Positions 34,642 through 44,804 of a stretch of 64,000 bases of DNA are shown one piece after another (the stretch's first letter is position 1; the number at the start of each line of letters is the position of its first letter). The translations under genes and the position numbers were made by a program. Origin of the DNA: Acephala macrosclerotiorum (lineage: Eukaryota > Ascomycota > Leotiomycetes > Helotiales > Mollisiaceae); the NCBI GenBank assembly GCA_014904845.1, contig MU119367.1:1-64000 (forward strand), written 5' to 3'. The notes beneath the pieces were generated by a model. It had not been told where the DNA came from and searched no databases. It was given only the letters and a program-made list of their open reading frames with translations.

Positions 34642-35610
34642 CTAAGCTGCAAGCTCGGCATTCTTATATCCATTTGGAAGTTCGGCACGGTGTGTGTATT
34701 TAGGCGCTTCGACTTCGTGATATGGTACGAAAGGTTGTCCGGTTCCATGCACTGACAAGTCTGAGACACGACGCTTTCTGAGAATAAAGAAGGCTCCTGC
34801 AACAGTGACAATAGCAATGACACCTCCGGCAACCCCAACTCCAATGCCTATCTTCGCTCCACTGCCAAGCTCTCCAGAGGAAGCATTCGATGTGGGTGTA
34901 TTTGTAGCCGAAGTGCTCGAGGTTGACGATGTCCCCGACGACGTTGATGTTCCCATTGACGACGAAGTTTGAGAAGTGGCCGAGGAAGACGCAGACGACG
35001 ATGTAGACGACACTCCAATGGTGGCTGCAAGTACAACCCCAGCTTTTGCCTGACAACATGTCGCATTCACTCCGCCGCAGCACCATGAGCCGTCGCTGCA
35101 CTGCCCAACTGCCACATTCGTCGTCGGATCGCCTCCTTCTGCTTTCGTTGTGCATAACTGTGAGAGACAATACGGACTCTTCCAAGTCTTATCTGTACAG
35201 CCTGCGTCAAGTTAGCATACTTGTTTGGGGCATATCGGGAGTCGAATGCCTGCTTCTGGGAATGTAACGAGTCGAACTCGTGAAAAGCGCTAGACGGGGA
35301 AATTCTGCTCAGAGAAGTCATACCTTGACGCCAATACACGGAGTCTCCGCTGTTCTGACAAAGTCCATCTGGCAGACATATATCTGGTGCTACCTAACCA
35401 CATTGTCAGTTGGCACTGAAGGGATCATCAGCATGTACTAACCACACCGGTATGGTTCGTGCCACAACACATTGAGTAGACCCCTAATACTTGATTACAT
35501 GGCTGATACGCAACATCAGTAATGGCAGAGCCATCAGGATTATAACATGTCGCCGCGACTTGACGGACACTCAATACGCCAAAAAGCAGTGGTAGAAGGA
35601 GAAACTTCAT
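34642..35610 (-). CDS. Ser/Thr-rich single-TM cell-surface protein with cysteine-rich ectodomain
   Basis: Three exons on the minus strand (35610-35443, 35393-35324, 35201-34642) give 265 residues. A signal peptide (MKFLLLPLLFGVLSVRQVAA) is followed by a cysteine-rich ectodomain (TCYNPDGSAI, YQPCNQVLG, MCCGTN, DICLPDGLCQN, SPYCLSQLCTT, GSWCCGG, ATCCQ), a Ser/Thr-rich linker of about 60 residues likely to be O-glycosylated, a single TM helix (IGIGVGVAGGVIAIVTVAGA then FFIL), a stop-transfer RKRR and a 35-residue cytoplasmic tail. The layout (signal, Cys-rich, mucin stalk, TM, short basic tail) resembles fungal wall-stress or surface-sensor proteins of the Mid2/WSC style, but the cysteine pattern is not one I can name. 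It lies next to a 600-bp TIR element. Role: cell-surface sensing or wall attachment, inference only. Confidence 0.8.
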
Positions 35611-35971
35611 GGCGCTACATACGACTCAGAATGTCAAACAGCAGAGAAATCTGGGGTCTACGAGAACTTTAAAGGACCGCTAGATGAATCCTTGGCAAGC
35701 TTATATTACGCCGCAGAGCAGCATTCTGGTGTCGCATCTTTGCGACCAGATACCAGTAGGATCGGCGGACTAGGGGGCTGAAGTCGTGGAAAGCTACAAA
35801 CAAGGAATGGAAATTGCAACAAAAGCGTTTGAACTTTGAAGCCCTTGGCCACTTGAGTAAGATGCATATCTCAGGTTCTCGCGCTTTATGACCAATCATG
35901 GCCTTTTATTGAACCTTGCTCGAATGCATCGTGAGATTGTTTCGCGCCCCGCACCCGCAGAAACCATCTCG
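35611..35971. other. upstream region of the mucin-like gene
   Basis: Promoter side of the surface-protein gene, up to the left end of the TIR element. No gene or clear motif seen. Confidence 0.5.
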
Positions 35972-35974
35972 ATA

Positions 35975-36574
35975 CTCGTATCGTCGGGGCAACCGCCAGT
36001 TCCACCAACCGCCCAGTCCCTCTAACCGCTCAACCAAAAAATCGGGACTTTTTTAAAAAAACACTATAACTCTGCCAAACCTTAATGGATTTTAGTGCAA
36101 TCAAAGTAGAATTATTCGCTCATCTAAGCGCTATTCTCCTATGTTGGATTCTAAAGTGGAAAGTGCGCCCATTCTCTAATATTATAGACTCCTAAGCTCC
36201 TAGACACCCACTCCCCACCAGGGCTCACGACAGCGACCATTCCTCCTTCTCCAAACTCTTTATCCTGCTTCCAAGGTTTTATTTCTTGCCAAAAACACCC
36301 GCAGCACCTTTAGCACCCTTAGCAGCACTACTCTCAGCAGTGCCGCTGCCCTTTGCCCTCTGCCCTGTCCCCCGCAGCTAACTCCTTCCTAACTCTCAAT
36401 ATTAGCATGTATTTATAACGCTGCGGGATAAAACCCACTTTGTAGAATCATAGTATCAATCTTCGCGCATCTTTTACAAGTCGAATAATGCAAATAAGTG
36501 CCATTTAGTTGTGTTTTGATTGTTTTAAGTACGCTGCAATTTTTTTGGTTGGGCGGTTGCCCCGACGATACGAG
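35975..36574. mobile_element. 600-bp TIR element (MITE), TA target site
   Basis: A 26-base sequence at 35972-35997 (atactcgtatcgtcggggca then accgcc) recurs exactly as its complement at 36552-36577. TA dinucleotides lie immediately outside CTCG at both ends (35973-35974 and 36575-36576), fitting a TA target duplication and an element of exactly 600 bp. A second, imperfect match (aaccgctcaaccaaaaaa on the left, its complement beside the right TIR) lies just inside. No transposase frame is present, so it is non-autonomous. TA duplication and such TIRs fit Tc1/mariner or pogo-type MITEs; which family cannot be told here. The GC-rich interior differs from the flanks, and there is no sign of RIP. 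Confidence 0.85.
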
Positions 36575-36726
36575 TATAGGGATGATGTAAGCGAGTAACA
36601 CGTGAGTGCATCGGCCAAAAATCAGGAGAAACGCCGACTTATTCTCGATTTTGAGCCTCGGTTCAGCTGCGTTTTTCTAACAATACTTCACCCTCATTCC
36701 TTTTCTCGCCATTCATTTCTTTTAAT

Positions 36727-37872
36727 ATGGCGTCTGCGACTAGACTACCTGTGAAATCCATAGCCCTGAGCACTGCTATTGTGTTAGCAGCGGGATCATC
36801 TCGACTAAATCTACGAAATCTTATCATCAACACCTTCACTGGGCCCGGCAGCTACTCCAGAATAGCTGCAGCTCTTCTTGTACTTGCAAATCTTAAGAAT
36901 GTCCCTTGGGCGTGGCATGTGCGTCCATCTGCATCGCATAGAAATTCTATCTGACTCAAGCTTCAGTACCGCGTATTCCATGGCATTCTCTACCACTGCC
37001 TCTTCCACAAACCGCGAATACCCCTCGAAATTGCGCCCTCGACTTTATTCCTTCCTGTCATTACGGCCTCACACTCACCGCTCACGGAATGTGATTATAA
37101 TGCGCATAAGAGCAATAGTAGCTATTTCGCGGATCTTGACGTTACACGATCCCACCTGGTATGCGCCCTGATGCAACCAGGTATCGAGAAGCTACAACAC
37201 AATGCTCGAGAGAAGCTCGTTTTGGATAAGGCAGGCAAGCCAGTGTTGGGTAAATGGAGCATCATGCTTGGCGGGGTAATGTCCACCTTCAAGCGGGAGA
37301 TTGGCATGTACGAAGGCTACGAAATGTGGACTCGACTACTGGCCTGGGATAGGAAATGGTTCTACCTTGTTACGCACTTTGTCAAGAAGGGAGCTGTTAA
37401 GCCGGAATCGTACATTTTGACGGATGGCAGCTGGTTTGGAAAGAACAAGTACCAGAAGGTCAATAGGGACGGCAAGAAGACAGGGGAAGCTATCGAGGAT
37501 TTAGATGAGAAGGCTATTTTTGCGAGCTCAATTAGCAAGTACGTCATCAAGTTGGGAAGATTGACGATACATCCGGAGGTTTCGTTGAATGCTGCTGGGA
37601 TGCTTCCACCTAGACCTGGTGGATGGGCAACGATGAACAACGCGTCAGGAGAGTCGACGCCGGAGACGTTTGAAAGGGTAGAGTCAACTGAAGCAACTCA
37701 AGAGAGCAGCACTGGTGCGGAATGGGACTGGAAGAGAATAGAAGAGAAAAACAATAATGGTCTGAAGCTCGTTGAGCATTTTGCGGCATTAGATGGGTTA
37801 CATGGGGAGTTCACTGGGAGCAAGGAACCAGCATTGGGAAGGTATAGAGATTTCCTACCGAGTCTCTGGTAG
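36727..37872 (+). CDS. THEM6-like (hotdog-fold) protein
   Basis: Exons 36727-36918 and 36961-37872 give 367 residues; the 42-nt intron joins VPWAWH to LQYRVFHGILYHCLF, both expected in this family. The N-terminus holds a hydrophobic anchor (SIALSTAIVLAAGSS and SRIAAALLVLANL). The THEM6-type core follows: PVITASHSPLTECDYNAHKS then NSSYFADLDVTRSHLVCALM, later TFKREIGMYEGYEMWTRLLA then WDRKWFYLVTHFVKKG. Human THEM6 has the same order and an N-terminal membrane anchor. In many fungal annotations relatives carry the label capsule polysaccharide biosynthesis protein, for which I see no basis. Probably ER-membrane-anchored with a hotdog fold; enzymatic activity is unproven for this branch. The C-terminal 90 residues are fungal-type and end in YRDFLPSLW. 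Confidence 0.85.
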
Positions 37873-38539
37873 AGGTATGAACTTTGTAAGGATAGTGCGG
37901 TGGATTTACGACGCTGTCAAAACATAGACTAATTAGACATAATGAACACTCTGACGAGCCTTGTCTCTTTTTTTGTTGATATTTTTGACCGCTAGATGGA
38001 GTTTTGAGGGGAGGTTAAAACAATCTTTATTGAAAGGAATTCGTTTCGGCGGCTTATCTTAGATGGGAAGAAAAGGGGTCGGACACGTGAACGTCGATAA
38101 GGAGATTTTCCCTCAGATGTCCCTCTGGCTGTTGGGCAACGTGAGGGAGGACAGCCAGATCTGTTTAGAAAAAGGTACGGACTTCCAACACATCAACACT
38201 TGCTGTTTGAGGGTGGAAGATTTTAGATGGTGGAAGGTTTACGAGTTATTTTCACGACCATGAATACCAATGTCCCAGCATGTCGACAAGCGTATCGCAA
38301 CAACCAAAGACCCCAGAGTCTTGAACGACTAATTGAAGACAAGTGATATTATTTGGGGCATTTCTTGGCTGTGCTTGGGTGAAAGAAAAGTGCTCATCAC
38401 CAACACATATTGTCAAGAGATCAAATTTGTGAAACGGATTTGACTTTTATTATCCTTCCCATGTTCCAACCCATTCCAGGAATTAATATCAACCCAGTAT
38501 CCCCCACCAAAATTCACATTATTGTACACATTTCTTCCT
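37873..38539. other. intergenic between convergent genes
   Basis: About 670 bp holding both 3' ends (THEM6-like gene and CFEM gene). Frames at 38063-38263 and 38410-38616 look random. Confidence 0.5.
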
Positions 38540-39203
38540 TTACAGAGCAAAGGCAGCGAGGACAGCAGCACCAACAACCGCACCGGCAGCCTTCAATCTG
38601 CTTGCAGCACCATTAGTTTGAGTAGGCGTGCTTGAAGTCGAAGTAGCCGTTGACGAAGTGGCTGAAGAGGCACGAGATGATGCGGAAGAGGCTGCAGAAG
38701 ATGCTTGGGAGGAAGCCGAGCTCACAGAGCTTACGACGGAGGAAGAAGCGCTGGAGGTAGCGCTTGTAGCCGAAGATGCCGCGGAGGACGTGGCGGAGGA
38801 TGCAGAGCTTGCTGCTGAAGTGCTCGAGGCAGGTGCAGAGGTTGATGATGATGCTCCTCCTGAAGACGAAGCTCCTCCGGCGGCGACGAGAGTGCAGATC
38901 TCACTAGTGATACTTTGCACCTCTGTTGAATTCGTTAGCTAGGGTAGTACGAGTGACATGACAGGGCTTACTCAGGGCATCGCTTGTCGTGCAAGCACCG
39001 ACGATGCAAGGAGTAGCGGATTGTGTGATGGTATTCTTTGCAGAACCGCATTGGCAGGAATAATCGGTGATACTGCAACCAGCGCCGGTAATGGCGTTCT
39101 GCAAGCAGGTGAGAGAGCAAGATGGCAGCATGGCCACTTCGCTCTGAATGGTTTGAGAGTAGGCAACTGAGGCCAGGACGAGAGCTGCAGCGGAGAACTT
39201 CAT
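38540..39203 (-). CDS. CFEM-domain GPI-anchored protein
   Basis: Exons 39203-38972 and 38922-38540 on the minus strand give 204 residues. A signal peptide (MKFSAAALVLASVAYSQ) leads into a CFEM domain with eight cysteines in the expected order: LPSCSLTCLQNAITG, GCSITDYSCQCGSA, ATPCIVGACTT and SEICTLVAAG. The single intron falls inside the domain between the seventh and eighth cysteine. A long Ser/Ala-rich stretch follows (over 80 residues, repeated SSAAS units), then a GPI signal (NGAASRLKAAGAVVGAAVLA). CFEM proteins of this build act at the plasma membrane or wall, in haem-iron uptake or host interaction; which applies here cannot be told. The upstream ATG set (39275) is not used because the signal peptide starts at 39203. 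A palindromic MITE lies 225 bp upstream. Confidence 0.9.
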
Positions 39204-41074
39204 GTTTGCGGTCTTGATATGGACCTGCTGAAGAGCGAATGTGTGATTTGGGACCAGAGGACTTTTGTAGATCAAAACAATCGATAAAGGCTGAAAGATC
39301 AGTGCGGGGGGTAGACGGGGATCTTAATAGAAAGTCAATGTATCCAACGCCACGAGATCCTCCACCCCATGCTCGACACTGGCCAACGGCGCTAAAAGAA
39401 ACCTGGATTAATAGTGTCTTGGAAATACTTCGTCCCCAGGAAATAGTTACGCCAAGAAAGACCAGGGCAAGGGGGTAAAAATGGCTGTGAACGCACCAAA
39501 GCAAAAACCCCCTGCCCTAGTCCTCTTGGCGTAACTATTTCCCCGGGGACGAAGTAAAACAGCCTGGTCCTAGACCTTCCAGACTAAAGCCTGGAAGACT
39601 TGGATTTTTCTCCACAGGAGGATCGCACATGCCTCGGCAGGTGGCATCGCGAGGGGAATTTCCAACGAAATCTGGGGTTGGTTGGAGCGATCTCTGGAGA
39701 AGTTAATGTGCTAACTCCTCAATGGGTAAAGACCTACAGAACTAGATAAGTTTCGGAAGGTGAGGAACCTGATATGGACTGGGTAGCTGCTAAGCAACAA
39801 GTTCCTCGGAGGTCTGGTTTCGAAGTTTGAACAATTCCATATTTCTTTCCGCAGCCTGATAGAGCAGCGCTTTCTGTCACAATTAAGATTATTGTATGCG
39901 ATACGGCTCTCGAAAAGGGGCTCGGATGTTCCCAAGACAGCATTGTTGTTGGAGGCTCGAAGATTAAGCCGAAATACCCTTGAGATCCGTGGCCTATCAA
40001 AATCCTGGAGTATTTTTCTTTTCTAGCCGCAAACAGAATTAAGGTTGATGCGTTTCGTATCGCCTCATCCAGTCATTTGTTTCGGAAGCCATAGGGGCTC
40101 AGTGGCGTTTAACCCTGCCTTTCTTTTGGAGATCAGCATCATGTGCCTGCCGAGGCATTTGGTGATGGCTGTTGGCGGTGTTGAGACGGTTTGACATAAA
40201 TTGAGCTTTTCCCACTTTTGGCGATTAGAGTGTCTGCTAAATGGGAGGTTTGCGGGGAATGGAGTGCGGGGTGGCCGGCCAGCAGCAGAACATGATGCTG
40301 TCTCATGAGGAGAAAGTAACCATCCGAGGCTGCCGCTGTTCTACTGTTCGACCAAGACCCTCCATCGAGCTCTCGAAGCTCTCGTGTAGTTCGTATCGGC
40401 GGGTTGGATTCTACAGACCATTTGAGGTACTCGAAGAACTGTAATCCATGTCCTACCCGAAGCTATCTCGAAGACAGATGCCGGGTGAGCACAAGCGTAT
40501 GATTTGGATCATCTGAGCATGCAAATTCCTTCAAGTCGACTGGCCGGAATTTAGAAGAGCGGGGAGACCAGGAACAGGACAGGGTTAAACCGACGAAAGA
40601 GACTGTTTGATTGAGATTGACAGAGGTCAGACCTATCTTGTGCTGCGATCAGCTCCCGACCAAAGTTAGCAGGCGACAGTGTTGTTAGATTAGGGTTTTT
40701 CTGCAAGGTACAGCAGAGGAGGAATCACATGAAGCCAAGCGAGGAGTGGTGGAGCATCGTCACTTCCTGAGCTTCTCCATGATCCATACCACGATGACTT
40801 CATGTGTTTTCTTTATATTTTCACCATTTGTCAAATGTCCAAATCTGGCAATTCGAGCAGGCAATTCCTTCAGAGTCAAGTCCACTGGTGAGCTATTCTA
40901 CAGACAAGTCGTCTCCCTACCAAGTCCCATCGTCTTTCGGCTGTTCTTCAACATACGCACTTTCCAGAATCTGCTCAACACGCCCCTATACTTGGGAGCA
41001 AATCATTAAGACCTCGCAAAGTTGCCACGATACCTTCACCAATCCAACAACGCATCTGCCTTCAGGTCTCCTAG
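39204..41074. other. gene-poor stretch with a palindromic MITE
   Basis: Upstream of the CFEM gene as far as the F-box gene. The only structured item is the 127-bp inverted repeat at 39428-39554. The frames at 40241-40444 and 40746-41009 do not look coding. Confidence 0.5.
39428..39554. mobile_element. 127-bp nearly palindromic MITE
   Basis: The arm at 39428-39472 (cttcgtccccaggaaatagt then tacgccaaga) recurs inverted at about 39508-39554 with a few mismatches and about 35 bases of loop. TA dinucleotides flank both ends (39426-39427 and 39555-39556), so the full repeat is 127 bp with TA target sites, as in foldback-type MITEs. It lies about 225 bp upstream of the CFEM start codon and could form a strong hairpin if transcribed. 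No coding capacity. Confidence 0.85.
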
Positions 41075-41566
41075 TCAAAACTTTCCATACGACTGCCCGG
41101 CACACTCCTCTGAATAACTCCTATGCATCAAGAACCTATTCTGTCCAGTCCTCAACCTATTCTCCGTCATCTCCTCCCTCCCACTTAATCTTGCAAAGTT
41201 CTCAGCCGTCAAGACTTTCTCTTCTCTTTCTTCCTCTCCTTTCAGAATTATTGAACGAACTAACCCTGGAGCATAACTCTTCATCAACAGCCTCCACACA
41301 ATCCCCATCCATATCGGATTAACAGGTCCATCCGGCCCCGTAGCCCACGGAGACCACATCACAGCCGGACGATTATGAACATCATGTGCTAAAGAAAGGA
41401 CAGCACTATGCGATTTCTCGTAGTTGAGCCATCGGGGGATATGGTGGAAGAGGAGCTGGAAAGCGATGGTGTCGAATGTGCGGCAGACGAGACGGACGGA
41501 TGGGAGAGAGCGTTTATCGAGGTGGAGGATGATGTTTTCGACGAGTTCGAGGGGGAGGATGTCCAT
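41075..41566 (-). CDS. F-box protein, short
   Basis: Single-exon gene of 163 residues starting at 41566. The F-box lies at residues 1-38 (LPLELVENIILHLDKRSLPS then VRLVCRTF), the usual SKP1-binding motif with the leading LP and the later VRLVC. The rest resembles an ascomycete F-box family with HNRPAVMWSPWATGPDGP, PGLVRSIILKGEEE and GREEMTENRLRTGQNRFLM. Members are usually longer and carry further repeats; this reading stops at SYGKF, so it may be truncated or have another exon that I could not place. It would recruit a target to an SCF ubiquitin ligase; target unknown. The 5' frame extends above the ATG without another ATG. Confidence 0.65.
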   Translation of the reverse strand: MDILPLELVENIILHLDKRSLPSVRLVCRTFDTIAFQLLFHHIPRWLNYEKSHSAVLSLAHDVHNRPAVMWSPWATGPDGPVNPIWMGIVWRLLMKSYAPGLVRSIILKGEEEREEKVLTAENFARLSGREEMTENRLRTGQNRFLMHRSYSEECAGQSYGKF

Positions 41567-41952
41567 TGCGGCTGAAAGGTTGGCATGCGACTGCCAAAGA
41601 GATTGTCCAGATTGAGATGGAGATTGGAGAGAGATATGCCAAGTTTCACGATAGGATGAAATATTAGATCATTTGAAGATTATTGATTCAGAAAAGAAAG
41701 CTCTTTTGCGGCTGGTATTACTTTTATTCAGTCGTGGGTTACAAGGGCTTATGTGACGTGGGCCCGATGACTGTGCTACAGCTGATGTTTACCGTGAAAA
41801 AAGTAATCAAGAAGGCAGTACCATCAAGGTATATACCTTGAGGTCCAAATCATGCAGCACGATACAATGTAACGCAACGAAAACAAACGCCATATGCAGA
41901 TAATGCAGATCACTAATCTGTGGGTATCATGAAAACATCCTCCACTCATCAC
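41567..41952. other. intergenic, nothing seen
   Basis: 386 bp between the F-box start and the 3' end of the HD gene. No gene or repeat. Confidence 0.6.
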
Positions 41953-43167
41953 TCACTTCCTACGCAACAAGCCTTCAGCTTCTCGCTGCTCTTCCTCCCA
42001 CCAAGACTTGAAGGTTGTAAGCCTCTCTGTACGTTCCCGCGCCAATTTCTTGCCCGGTCCTGTCTTCATCATAGTTTCTAGCCTTTCTAACTTGTCTTCG
42101 AAATGTTGGATTGTTTCTCCCATTTCTCTTGCTCCTTTGGCTCCGCCGAATGTGAAGGTTCGTCCGATTCCAACAGCTCCGATGGCATCAAGTCGATCAG
42201 CATCTTGGACGACGGCCAGTTCTGGATATTTGAGGATCATGGTCTTGACCGCGTCTGGATCTTTGATCTCGGAGGAGTAGGATACGCCAAGGACAATTCG
42301 TTGTACCTTAATGGCGAGCTCTTCTGGTGCACCCATACTAAGTAGCGTTGCGAGGACCAGTGTGGTTGCGTCTTCGCCGAGACCTAGGTATTTCTTGTCT
42401 CCAACATCATGCAGCAGTGCAGAGAGGGTGATAACATGTAGATCCAGCTCGGGCTCCTCGTCGAACATTGGTGGTGATTCCTGCCTCTCCTTGTTGATCT
42501 CCGTGTATATCAGATGTGCCAGTCCTACCACCCTACGGATATGATTGAAGTCATGCGAGCCATCGTACTTGCTCATATACTTCTCCACAAAAGCCGTAAC
42601 TTTCGGAATCAACGCAGAATTATGTTTCCTCTTCTCCTTCTTCTTGGCTTTCCTCGGTGACGGCTTGAGTGCTGGAAGTATACTCTGTCCCACAGAAGCC
42701 TCAGCATCAAGCTGTGCAGACGGAGCATCCCCTTCTTCATCAGAATACTCTCTGAACTCAGGATACTTGCTCCTCCTTCGCATCCCCAACTTTTGCCGCA
42801 GCCTCGCAAGATTCCTCGGCTTAATCTCGAACCCCTCCATCTTCAACGCAGCAGCGATCTGCTCATCATTCAAATTCTTATTATAATGGAACATAATCCT
42901 CTCCCTCAACTCATCCGTTGCCGCAACGCGAGTCTTCTTCCTCGGAACACCCCATGCTGTAAGTCTGCGGGATATTGTCCGTTCGCTAATATCGAGACCG
43001 TGGTCAAGGTTCAGACGACGCGCGATGTCGATGATGGGGACATTGTCGTCGGAGAAGAGCTTCACGATTTCGTCTTTGTAGGGTTCGAGAGGGGTGACTT
43101 GGGGACGACCGCGTTTTTTGGGCGCGCTTGATTCTGGCTCGGGAGAGCTGCCACTGGTGGCGGACAT
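41953..43167 (-). CDS. Clr5-type HTH fused to an HD-domain phosphohydrolase
   Basis: Single-exon gene of 404 residues. Residues 25-80 are a Clr5-like helix-turn-helix (PYKDEIVKLFSDDNVPIIDI then ARRLNLDHGLDISERTISRR and LTAWGVPRKK), preceded by a basic KKRGRPQV AT-hook-like motif. After a Lys-rich linker (KPSPRKAKKKEKRKHNS) comes an HD domain related to the YedJ/YpgQ group: HDFNHIRRVVGLA, then the catalytic LLHDVGDKKY, then VVQDADRLDAIGAVGIGRTF and GGAKGAREMG. The conserved H..HD..D metal ligands appear to be intact (H of HDFNH, HD of LLHDVGD, D of QDADRLDA). The combination suggests a DNA-bound or nuclear metal-dependent phosphohydrolase, perhaps acting on nucleotides. HD enzymes of this group alone are common; the fusion is the odd part. 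The gene is divergent from the cyclase-family gene (439 bp apart). Confidence 0.85.
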   Translation of the reverse strand: MSATSGSSPEPESSAPKKRGRPQVTPLEPYKDEIVKLFSDDNVPIIDIARRLNLDHGLDISERTISRRLTAWGVPRKKTRVAATDELRERIMFHYNKNLNDEQIAAALKMEGFEIKPRNLARLRQKLGMRRRSKYPEFREYSDEEGDAPSAQLDAEASVGQSILPALKPSPRKAKKKEKRKHNSALIPKVTAFVEKYMSKYDGSHDFNHIRRVVGLAHLIYTEINKERQESPPMFDEEPELDLHVITLSALLHDVGDKKYLGLGEDATTLVLATLLSMGAPEELAIKVQRIVLGVSYSSEIKDPDAVKTMILKYPELAVVQDADRLDAIGAVGIGRTFTFGGAKGAREMGETIQHFEDKLERLETMMKTGPGKKLARERTERLTTFKSWWEEEQREAEGLLRRK

Positions 43168-43606
43168 TTTGATGTTGGATATTGGCCAAGTGGTTGTTAT
43201 GGTTCAAGAGGGCTGGTGGTTTGGACTGAGGGAGACTTGGGGGCGGTCTCTTTCGTCCGCCATAGTGAGTTTCTGACTAGATTTTGACGAGTTCGAGTAC
43301 GAACATTCCATACAAACTCGGAGTCCCAATTCATCTCCGACATTTTGACAGAAGTTCCTAGACCAGTGTCCAGAATACAGTCACGCATTATGTAACTGTT
43401 ATTCTGTTATGGCAACCTAGAACAATCAGACCATATTCCCATATACCTCGGAAAGTCAATGCTTCCCCACACTACGCAATGGAGCGCTACGCAATGCGGG
43501 GAAAGCTATCGCCCTAGACTATTTTGCTATACCTGCCCTTGAGCGATGATGCTACCGACATTATAAGACAATAGTAATCAATTCAAGAGTCGATCGTTTT
43601 GAAAAG
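43168..43606. promoter_or_regulatory. shared divergent promoter (HD gene / cyclase gene)
   Basis: 439 bp between divergent start codons. It holds a direct repeat of TACGCAATG (two copies, at about 43473 and 43490) flanked by short complementary arms (GCTTCCCC and GGGGAAAGC). No further motif recognised. Confidence 0.45.
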
Positions 43607-44804
43607 ATGGCAGATTCAAGCTCCAAAGCCAACAGTCGTTTGACTAAAATCAGCGACTTCCTCACTGGCAGCAAAACTGCCACAGCAATTCCTTTTGATC
43701 CAGATTGTACCAAATTCCCTAATAGGAACGAGGTTCCAAGAAGAGAAGATGCTCCGGCAGGTGCAGCTTGGGTCTGGGGTCAAGATGATTACGTATTTAC
43801 CTAGGGTTCTCTTCTATATACAAGTGCTAACAGTTCCTTAGCTTGGCAGAATCAACCTCCTCACCCCCACACGAGTCTCTGCTGCTTCCAAAGAGATCAA
43901 GACTGGCGAGATCGTCCCTCTCAATCTGCCATTGAACGTCCCAGAAGTCCCAGCTTTCGCTCGAGAGCCATTCAAGCATGAGATAAAGCCATTGGTGGAA
44001 GGCATCGCCTACGACGACAAATATCAGTTGAACACCCAATCTGGGACTCAATGGGATGGATTCAGACATATTGCTCATATCCCGACAGAGACATTCTATA
44101 ATGGAACGAAGGGGAAACATATTGGTGGTGCTGAGAATGATCCCAACCGATGTGGTATTCATCATTGGGCGAATCATGGAATTGCTGGGAGGGGTGTGTT
44201 GATCGATTACTGGACCTATGCCAAGGATAATAGCATCATCTATGGTAAGTAGCTGGGTTACTTCAAAGTCCTTGATAGCTAACGAGATTCAGATCCGTTT
44301 GAGTATCATCAGATCTCATTCGATGAGTTGTATAAAGCTGGCAAGTCCCAGGGCATTGATATCAGACCTACTGCTCAAGGAGGAGATATCCAGATTGGAG
44401 ATCTACTCTTCATTCGCTCGGGCTTCGTGGATAAATACCACACTACCCCATCTGATATCCGAGCCACCGCCGCATTGCGACCTCACTCAATCGGCAAGAC
44501 AGACGGACAACGTTGGGCCGGAGTGAGTCAAGAAGAAAAGATCATTGACTGGCTTCATGATTGCTATTTCTCAGCCGTTGCCGGAGATGCTCCAAGTTTT
44601 GAAGCCTGGCCAAGTCAAGAGGAGTATATGCTTCATGAGTATATTTTGGCGCTTTGGGGAATGCCTTTGGGCGAGATGTTTGATCTTGAGAAGTTGTCTC
44701 AGACTTGTAAGGAGAAGGGGAGATGGACTTTCTTTGTCACCAGTGCTCCTAATAATTGTGAGGGTGGAGTGTCCAGCCATGGAAATGCGTTGGCTATCTT
44801 TTGA
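43607..44804 (+). CDS. cyclase-family protein (kynurenine formamidase-like fold)
   Basis: Exons 43607-43792, 43842-44244 and 44293-44804 give 366 residues. The fold marker GTQWDGFRHIAH corresponds to the metal-binding HxGTHxDxxxH motif of the cyclase family (as in bacterial kynurenine formamidase), but here it reads QSGTQWDGFRH: the first motif histidine is Ser and the second Gln. Later family blocks are present: NRCGIHHWANHGIAGRGVLI then DYWTYAKD, DIQIGDLLFIRSGFVDKY, WPSQEEYMLHEYILALWGMP and the C-terminal TSAPNNCEGGVSSHGNALAI. Fungal members often share this variant motif, so it is a subfamily trait and not damage. Likely a small-molecule hydrolase or cyclase in the cytosol; substrate unknown. 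Confidence 0.85.

Noticed and set aside
43465..43512. Possible hairpin element between the HD and cyclase genes
   Set aside because: Only the outermost 8 or 9 bases are complementary; the interior is a direct repeat, so it is not a TIR element.
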